49,501 nt of DNA, taken from Paracoccaceae bacterium. GTDB lineage: Bacteria > Pseudomonadota > Alphaproteobacteria > Rhodobacterales > Rhodobacteraceae. Made by a program: the position numbers and the translations under genes. The notes under the pieces were generated by a model, which did no database searches, had not been told where the DNA came from, and saw nothing but the letters and a program-made list of their open reading frames with translations. This document shows, piece after piece, positions 44,274 to 49,501 of the stretch. The stretch covers positions 1 through 49,501 of the forward strand of contig JAKVCO010000025.1 of NCBI GenBank assembly GCA_022448245.1. Direction: 5' to 3'. Position 1 is the first letter of the stretch, and each line of letters starts with the position of its first letter.

Positions 44274-46654
44274 GAGCGTGGACGCTCTTTCTTGGGATCG
44301 TAGGCTGCAAGGTCGGCACGCACGGTGGCGGGCATCCGTTTTTGATGGCCGTCGAGTTTCCCGATCTCCACTTCGGTGCCCGGCCCAGCATGGGCCACAT
44401 CAATACGCGCCATGGCGATGTTGCGCCCCAGGATGGGGGAACGCATCGACGAACAGACCTCGCCCACCTGCGCGCGGCCGATGTAAATGCAGTCGCCGTG
44501 GCCCACGTCCACGTTGCTGTCGATGTCGAGCCCCACGAGCTTGCGCATCGGATGCTCTTTGCGCCGGATCAGCGCGTCGCGGCCGATGAAATCGTCAGTT
44601 TTCGATTTCAACGGGCATGTAAATCCGATGCCCGCTTCAAAGGGGTCGGTCTGGTCGCTGAAGTCGTAGCCCGCGAAGATCAGGCCTGCCTCAATCCGCA
44701 CCATATCGAGCGCTTCAAGGCCCATGGGCGTCAGCCCGTGACCCTCGCCCGCTTTCCAGACGGCGTCGAAGACCTCAGACGCGTGCTTCGGGTGGCAGAA
44801 GATCTCGTAGCCGAGTTCACCAGTATAACCCGTGCGGCTGACGACGATCGGGATACCATCGTGATCGCCAATGCGCGCAGGGGTAAAACGGAACCAAGCA
44901 AGGTCGTCAAAGTTGGGCAGATGTGGCGCGGTCCAGACGAACTTTCGCAAGATATCGCGGCTCTCAGGGCCCTGGACGGCAATGTTGTGCTGCATATCGG
45001 TTGAAGAGCGAACCAGCACCTTCAGGCCCAGCGTCTCAGCCTGCTCGCGGATCCATTCACCACCGTAGTCGGACCCACCAATCCAGCGGAAATTGTCTTG
45101 ACCCAGACGGAAGACGGTGCCGTCGTCGATCATACCGCCGTGCGCGTAGCACATGGCCGAATAGACCACGCCGCCCACGGGCAACGTCTTCATATTGCGG
45201 GTAAAAATGTACTGACACAGGGCCTCGGAATCCGGCCCCGTGATCTCGAACTTCCTCAGAGGGGAGAGGTCAAGCACCACCGCCTTCTCGCGGCAGGCAT
45301 AGTATTCTTGGATTGGCCCGTCAGTGGACATGCAGTTGGCCAGCCAGAAACCGTTGTATTCGATGAAGTTGTCCGTGAACCGATCAAAGCTCTCGTGGAA
45401 TCCGGTTTGTTTGGTCATTTTAGGTTCCGCATTTGGCGTGGGCCTATAGGCCACAGATCTTTGGAAGGTTTCCTTGCCGCTGTATGTGCGGACATGGATA
45501 TCGGTCGGGTTCCACCCGTTGGCGGCGCTGGTATCGTCCGGGCAGGCCGAGGAAACGCAGACCAGATCGGTCAGCGCGCGCAGAAGGACGTAATCACCGG
45601 GTCGCGACCACGGCTCGTCCGAGTACATCACGCCGTGCTCGTCGAGGCCGGTGTTGAAGAAGAAGTTGATGGCCATCCACCCGGCGCGCGGCGTCACTCC
45701 GCGACTGGAGAGCGCGCCGTTGAAATTGTCGGAGCAGTTGATGTGCCCCGGATAGCCGATGTCGTCGTAGTACTTGGCGGAACACGCCAGCGCGAAGGCA
45801 TCGTGGCGCCCGCAGGTGTCTTGGATCACCTCAAGAAGAGGCACCATATCCTGATCATAGTACTTCGCGTGGAGCCCTGGCATCGGGTAGGCGTGCTCCA
45901 TCAGCGTGCGTGTCGTGGTGACGTCGAGCGCATGCTCGATCCCCTTATCGAGCTTGCGCGCATCAAAGCACTGGAAGTCGGTGCACTGGCGCCCATCCAC
46001 ATCGAGGATCTGGATGTAATCGCCAGCCTTCACGAAGTAACTTTCGGCCGTTTGCGTATGAACGCGGATGTCGTCCACCGGATCAGCGAGCGGATCGGGT
46101 AGCTCAAAGCGCGCGGTCTTCTTGATGACGGCGCGGCATACGTAAACAGTGAGAGGGGTCGCGGTATCCTGCGCCTCGAAATCCATCATGCCCGTGGGGC
46201 TTGGATGCGGGGCCGCGATGATGACCGTGCCGTCCCGCTGAGCGGTAAATTCCACCCTATCGCCTGCGGGCGTCGCAGCGCCGAACTCCCGCACGGCCTC
46301 GCAATGCGCCAGATCGACCCCCCGCGCCTCAAGCCCCATGCGCAAGGACCGCAGGCTTTGGTCAGCTCCCGCCAAAAGCGCCATCAACCCGTTAGGAGCA
46401 CCCTGCCCTTTTGCGCCCAAAATCCCGAGATCACCCGCACCTTTCTTATCGCAGGCCACCACCTCGCAAGGCTGCCCTCCCTCGACGTTGATGACCTCAA
46501 GCTTGTCGCCCTCTTCCACCCTGAGAAGGATCGCACCACAGCCTTCCACCACATACCTCTCCGTCCCCGGCGGCATGGAAAACACGCGAGGTTCGATGAT
46601 TTGGCTTGGCCTTGGCGGTCCGGGCATCACCTTAGGATAATGGTCATCCAACAT
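44270..46654 (-). CDS. tdm: Trimethylamine N-oxide demethylase
   Basis: A 794-residue two-domain enzyme. The N-terminal half is DUF1989-like with a metal site: Cys224 (DGRQCTDFQ), Cys307 (INCSDNF) and Cys371 (ACPDDTSA) are the candidate zinc ligands. The C-terminal half (from about residue 430) is a GcvT-type tetrahydrofolate domain with LDLSPLRKFEITGPDS, VQGPESRDILRKF and SRTGYTGELGYEIF. Together this is the architecture of Tdm, which splits TMAO into dimethylamine and formaldehyde, the latter being captured by THF. It heads an operon with the globin and two exported proteins. Confidence 0.92.
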   Translation of the reverse strand: MLDDHYPKVMPGPPRPSQIIEPRVFSMPPGTERYVVEGCGAILLRVEEGDKLEVINVEGGQPCEVVACDKKGAGDLGILGAKGQGAPNGLMALLAGADQSLRSLRMGLEARGVDLAHCEAVREFGAATPAGDRVEFTAQRDGTVIIAAPHPSPTGMMDFEAQDTATPLTVYVCRAVIKKTARFELPDPLADPVDDIRVHTQTAESYFVKAGDYIQILDVDGRQCTDFQCFDARKLDKGIEHALDVTTTRTLMEHAYPMPGLHAKYYDQDMVPLLEVIQDTCGRHDAFALACSAKYYDDIGYPGHINCSDNFNGALSSRGVTPRAGWMAINFFFNTGLDEHGVMYSDEPWSRPGDYVLLRALTDLVCVSSACPDDTSAANGWNPTDIHVRTYSGKETFQRSVAYRPTPNAEPKMTKQTGFHESFDRFTDNFIEYNGFWLANCMSTDGPIQEYYACREKAVVLDLSPLRKFEITGPDSEALCQYIFTRNMKTLPVGGVVYSAMCYAHGGMIDDGTVFRLGQDNFRWIGGSDYGGEWIREQAETLGLKVLVRSSTDMQHNIAVQGPESRDILRKFVWTAPHLPNFDDLAWFRFTPARIGDHDGIPIVVSRTGYTGELGYEIFCHPKHASEVFDAVWKAGEGHGLTPMGLEALDMVRIEAGLIFAGYDFSDQTDPFEAGIGFTCPLKSKTDDFIGRDALIRRKEHPMRKLVGLDIDSNVDVGHGDCIYIGRAQVGEVCSSMRSPILGRNIAMARIDVAHAGPGTEVEIGKLDGHQKRMPATVRADLAAYDPKKERPRS

Positions 46655-46808
46655 GTTCGTGCGTCCCGTTTTGTGCGCCCGTTCTCAGAAACGGATTTGC
46701 ATCAGTGGAATAAAAGTTTAACCGTGAGAATAACAGCACGCCAAAATCAATCAAGCTCATTGGCCTTGGAACACACTCTCTTTTTCTGACTCAAGGATCG
46801 TCAGGTAG
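46655..46808. promoter_or_regulatory. Divergent control region of tdm and an EamA gene
   Basis: CAGAAACGGATTTGC lies at 46686-46700, about 32 bases before the tdm start, and is similar to elements upstream of tmm and dmm. An AT-rich stretch (TGGAATAAAAGTTTAA) follows at about 46706-46721. The tdm ribosome binding site is weak (GGGAC). The EamA gene has AGG six bases before its ATG. Confidence 0.4.
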
Positions 46809-47651
46809 ATGACGTCACTTACACTCGGTTTGATCGCGGCCCTCTGCTGGGGGCTTCACGACATAACGATCAGGTATCTGAGCCGTTCTGCCCCCATGAT
46901 GGCCAGTCTCCTATTTGTGCTGATCATCGGGTCAGTGTTTCAGGCTGGCGCTTTCCTCTTCTTCGAAACGGGCGCTGTGTCGCGCGAGGCTTTGGTGATG
47001 TCAGCCTTGGCAGGCGTGGCGTTTCTTTTGGCCAATGTCGGGCTCTACTTCTCGTTCGCGCGGGGGCCGGTGCGCTTCGTCACCCCGATTATTGCCTGCT
47101 TTTCAGTGATTTCCGTCGGTATCGCTCTGTTTGAAGGCGCCACGTTGAGCCTTGGGCAAGCCGCTGCCATTGCAGCGCTTATGACCGGCATCCTCATCGT
47201 GGGAATCGCCACGCCCGAGGACGACGCGGTCTTCCCGCCCCTCTTGCCCACAATCGGTTTTGCGCTTTTAGCCGCCTTTGGCTTCGCCGCGACTTTCAGG
47301 CTAGGTCAGATGGCTGCCGAGATGTCGGGCGATATCGAAGCGACCCTGATCTCGCGCATCACGGCCTTCGTGCTGCTCGGCGCTGTACTTGTTGCGCGCG
47401 CCCAACCCATCTGGCCGGGCCGCGCGGCCCTCATCCCGCTTGTGGGGATGGGCATCCTCGACAGCATCGCGATCTTTTCTGTCGTGTCTGCGGCACCACT
47501 GCCCAAACCCGAATATGCCTCCGTCGCCACATCGACCTTCGGGCTACTGACCATCGTGCTGGCTTGGGGACTGCTCAAAGAAGCGATGAGCCGCGCCCAG
47601 TGGGTCGGCTGTCTCATTACCTTCTCTGCGGTGGGCTACCTCGCCCTCTAG
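46809..47651 (+). CDS. EamA-family (DMT) transporter
   Basis: A 280-residue inner-membrane protein with about ten helices and two EamA units (LIAALCWGLHDITIRYLSRSA at the start; [36 protein letters not shown] at the end). Divergent from tdm, it ends in a CTAG at 47648-47651 that also gives the stop codon of the opposing folD-like gene. Substrate unknown; it could move a methylamine pathway product or an amino acid. Confidence 0.8.
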   Translation: MTSLTLGLIAALCWGLHDITIRYLSRSAPMMASLLFVLIIGSVFQAGAFLFFETGAVSREALVMSALAGVAFLLANVGLYFSFARGPVRFVTPIIACFSVISVGIALFEGATLSLGQAAAIAALMTGILIVGIATPEDDAVFPPLLPTIGFALLAAFGFAATFRLGQMAAEMSGDIEATLISRITAFVLLGAVLVARAQPIWPGRAALIPLVGMGILDSIAIFSVVSAAPLPKPEYASVATSTFGLLTIVLAWGLLKEAMSRAQWVGCLITFSAVGYLAL

Positions 47652-48517
47652 CTGATCCAGCCTGCCGCAACCTGACGACGATGCGCGACCGTCGCGTTGC
47701 GCATGAGGATCGCCACCGTCACGGGGCCGACGCCCCCCGGCACGGGCGTAACCCAACCAGCGATGTCGAGGACCGAGGCCGTGTCGACGTCCCCCACGAT
47801 CCCCGCGTCCGTCTGATTGATCCCAATATCGATGACCACGGCACCCGGCTTGATCATGTCAGCGCCGACGAGGTGTGCCTTACCAACCGCGACAACCACC
47901 ACATCAGCCCGGCGCGAATGCATCGCAACCGACCGCGTCATGTGATGACAGACCGTCACCGTCGCCCCTTCGGCCATCAGCATCATCGCCGCTGGTTTGC
48001 CCACGATTTCCGAATGTCCGATCATGACCACCTCTAGCCCGCGCATTTCGAGCCCAGTTTCCCGCACCAGCTCGACCGCTGCGGCAGCCGTACATGGCGC
48101 AAGCGCCACGTCATTGTAGATGATATTCCCGATGGAGGCCGGGTTCATCCCTTCAACATCCTTTAACGGATGGATGGCTGATTGCAGGGAGCGCACGTTA
48201 GTATGCTCCGGCACCGGCCGTTGAAGGATGACGCCGAGGACACTGGGATCGTCATTCATCGCTTGCAGGCGCGCCTTGCACTCCTCTTGCGTAACATCAG
48301 CGTCCCAATGCACCTCCTCGAAAGGCAGGCCCACATCAGCGGCCACACGCGCCTGATTGCGAATGTAGACCGCGACTTCGGGGATGTTGCCAATCGAGAT
48401 CGACATCAGCTTGCCGATGCCAGGGGCCGTCGAGACGTAGTCGCGCACCTCCTCTAGGATGCGGCCCCGTACAGGCGCGCCGCGAAGGAGCCGCGGGTCG
48501 TCAATCTTGATGTTCAA
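47648..48517 (-). CDS. Divergent FolD-like protein lacking the catalytic lysine
   Basis: A 289-residue FolD homologue starting at TTG 48517, behind GAGGGG at eight bases; the TTG overlaps the upstream folD stop (TTGA). The NADP site [19 protein letters not shown] and the C-terminal [19 protein letters not shown] are kept. The active-site segment reads YIRNQARVA: Gln55 and Arg57 stand where canonical FolD has Lys54 and Lys56, and KDVDG has become KDVEG. Lys56 is needed for the cyclohydrolase step in characterised enzymes. It may be a dehydrogenase-only form, or act on another folate. Confidence 0.82.
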   Translation of the reverse strand: MNIKIDDPRLLRGAPVRGRILEEVRDYVSTAPGIGKLMSISIGNIPEVAVYIRNQARVAADVGLPFEEVHWDADVTQEECKARLQAMNDDPSVLGVILQRPVPEHTNVRSLQSAIHPLKDVEGMNPASIGNIIYNDVALAPCTAAAAVELVRETGLEMRGLEVVMIGHSEIVGKPAAMMLMAEGATVTVCHHMTRSVAMHSRRADVVVVAVGKAHLVGADMIKPGAVVIDIGINQTDAGIVGDVDTASVLDIAGWVTPVPGGVGPVTVAILMRNATVAHRRQVAAGWIS

Positions 48518-49413
48518 ACCGTCAGCCCCTCAGGCTCTTCGATGCTATGGGCACGGCAACAGGCGGTGAGCGTATTGGCCAGAAGGCAGGCAATTGTCAT
48601 CGGACCAACGCCCCCCGGCACTGGCGTGATGGACGATGCGACCTCGGAGGCCTCCGCAAAGGCCACATCACCAAACAGCTTGGACTTGCCCGGTTTCTCC
48701 GGATGCGGGATGCGCGTGATGCCAACGTCGATGACCGTCGCGCCGGGTTTAATCCAGTCTTGCTTGACCATCTCCGCCCGGCCTACAGCGGCCACAACGA
48801 TATCTGCCCTGCGGCACACCTCAGGAAGGTCAGCCGTGCGCGAGTGCGAGATTGTGACTGTGCAGTTCTCTTGCAAAAGGAGCTGTCCCATGGGCTTGCC
48901 GAACAGGTTGGAGCGTCCAATGACCACTGCTTCCTTGCCCGACATGTTCCCCAGTCTATCGCGCAAAAGCATGAGGCATCCGAGAGGCGTGCACGACACA
49001 AGGCCCGTCTCACCGCTGGCCAGCAAACCTGCATTCACCACACTCAAACCATCAACGTCCTTCGCCGGATCGATACGCGCCACAACGGCCCGCTCATTCA
49101 GATGATCTGGCACCGGAAACTGGCAGAGGATGCCATGGACAGTCGGATCGGCATTCAGCTGATCGATCAGCGCAAAGAGCTCCTCTTCGGGCGTATCAGC
49201 TGGTAACTTGTGATCGAATGAGGCCATGCCAACCTCAACGGTCTGCTTGTGCTTGGCGGCAACGTATACCTCGCTCGCGGGATCTTCCCCGACAAGGATC
49301 ACTGCAAGCCCGGGCGTGATCCCATGATCTGCCTTAAGCCTCTCGACATGCTCGGAAATCTGCGCCCGAACGCTTGCCGAAAAGGCCTTTCCATCAATGA
49401 TATCTGCGGACAT
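48514..49413 (-). CDS. folD: Methylenetetrahydrofolate dehydrogenase / cyclohydrolase
   Basis: A 299-residue bifunctional enzyme that turns 5,10-methylene-THF into 10-formyl-THF in two steps. I chose the ATG at 49413; a longer frame to 49467 would translate through a hairpin. YVAAKHK contains Lys54 and the catalytic Lys56. [33 protein letters not shown] and [16 protein letters not shown] are all typical. It oxidises the one-carbon units released by Tdm, Dmm and Mgd. The divergent paralogue follows with a 4-base overlap. Confidence 0.92.
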   Translation of the reverse strand: MSADIIDGKAFSASVRAQISEHVERLKADHGITPGLAVILVGEDPASEVYVAAKHKQTVEVGMASFDHKLPADTPEEELFALIDQLNADPTVHGILCQFPVPDHLNERAVVARIDPAKDVDGLSVVNAGLLASGETGLVSCTPLGCLMLLRDRLGNMSGKEAVVIGRSNLFGKPMGQLLLQENCTVTISHSRTADLPEVCRRADIVVAAVGRAEMVKQDWIKPGATVIDVGITRIPHPEKPGKSKLFGDVAFAEASEVASSITPVPGGVGPMTIACLLANTLTACCRAHSIEEPEGLTV

Positions 49414-49433
49414 ATCACGTCTTTCTTCTGCTT

Positions 49434-49488
49434 GGGTCGGTGGGCGGGCGCCTTTGCCGTGAGGCAAACAGAGCCGCCCACCCGACCC
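49434..49488 (-). terminator. Long two-stem hairpin just upstream of folD
   Basis: GGGTCGGTGGGCGG (49434-49447) pairs with CCGCCCACCCGACCC (49474-49488) with one bulge. Inside it TTTGCC (49453-49458) pairs with GGCAAA (49463-49468) around GTGA. In the folD direction it lies about 20 bases before the start codon, so it is either the terminator of a gene beyond the window or a leader element of folD. On the plus strand TTTCTT follows. Confidence 0.65.
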
Positions 49489-49501
49489 TTTCTTAATTCT
49501 G

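Overview
The window looks like a chromosome segment of a marine alphaproteobacterium of the Rhodobacteraceae (Roseobacter group). The evidence is the gene content: a nearly complete trimethylamine / TMAO / dimethylamine / monomethylamine catabolic locus of the kind described in Ruegeria pomeroyi. GC-rich coding and very tight gene packing (ATGA and TGATG overlaps) fit this. No rRNA or tRNA gene and no CRISPR array was recognised. Gene names in the methylamine part rest on family motifs and neighbourhood, not on a database search.

Region 1 (1-15770) is accessory. The left edge holds two nested insertion sequence ends: the start of an IS5-family element cut at about its tenth codon by the left end of an IS3-like element that runs out of the window. 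Then come two very large minus-strand genes: a 3553-residue exported protein made of DUF11-type and SdrD-B-like modules, with about eight tandem units of roughly 500 bp, and directly downstream a protein of about 1170 residues with a signal peptide and a predicted outer-membrane beta-barrel. An IS6-family transposase with a nonsense codon lies on the other side, so this pair sits between mobile-element remnants. It is the least understood system in the window.

Region 2 (15771-28305) holds an orphan FAD oxidoreductase, the TMAO-type ABC importer tmoXVW (minus strand), and a divergent operon of four sarcosine-oxidase-like subunits. In this setting the latter are best read as N-methylglutamate dehydrogenase (mgdABCD). 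Two divergent regulators follow: a GlxA-type AraC protein and an XRE-cupin protein.

Region 3 (28312-39250) holds the dimethylamine monooxygenase operon dmmDABC with a trailing DUF1194 (VWA-like) gene, an ammonium transporter with a 57-residue membrane peptide, and the divergent mgsABC-gmaS operon, closed by a strong terminator.

Region 4 (39265-49501) holds three small genes of unknown function, tmm, two EamA transporters, the tdm operon (tdm, a truncated globin and two small exported proteins) and two folD paralogues.

Together: Tmm oxidises TMA to TMAO; TmoXVW imports TMAO; Tdm splits TMAO into dimethylamine and formaldehyde; DmmABC converts dimethylamine to methylamine and formaldehyde; GmaS and MgsABC convert methylamine to N-methylglutamate; MgdABCD returns glutamate and a one-carbon unit; FolD oxidises the folate-bound carbon.
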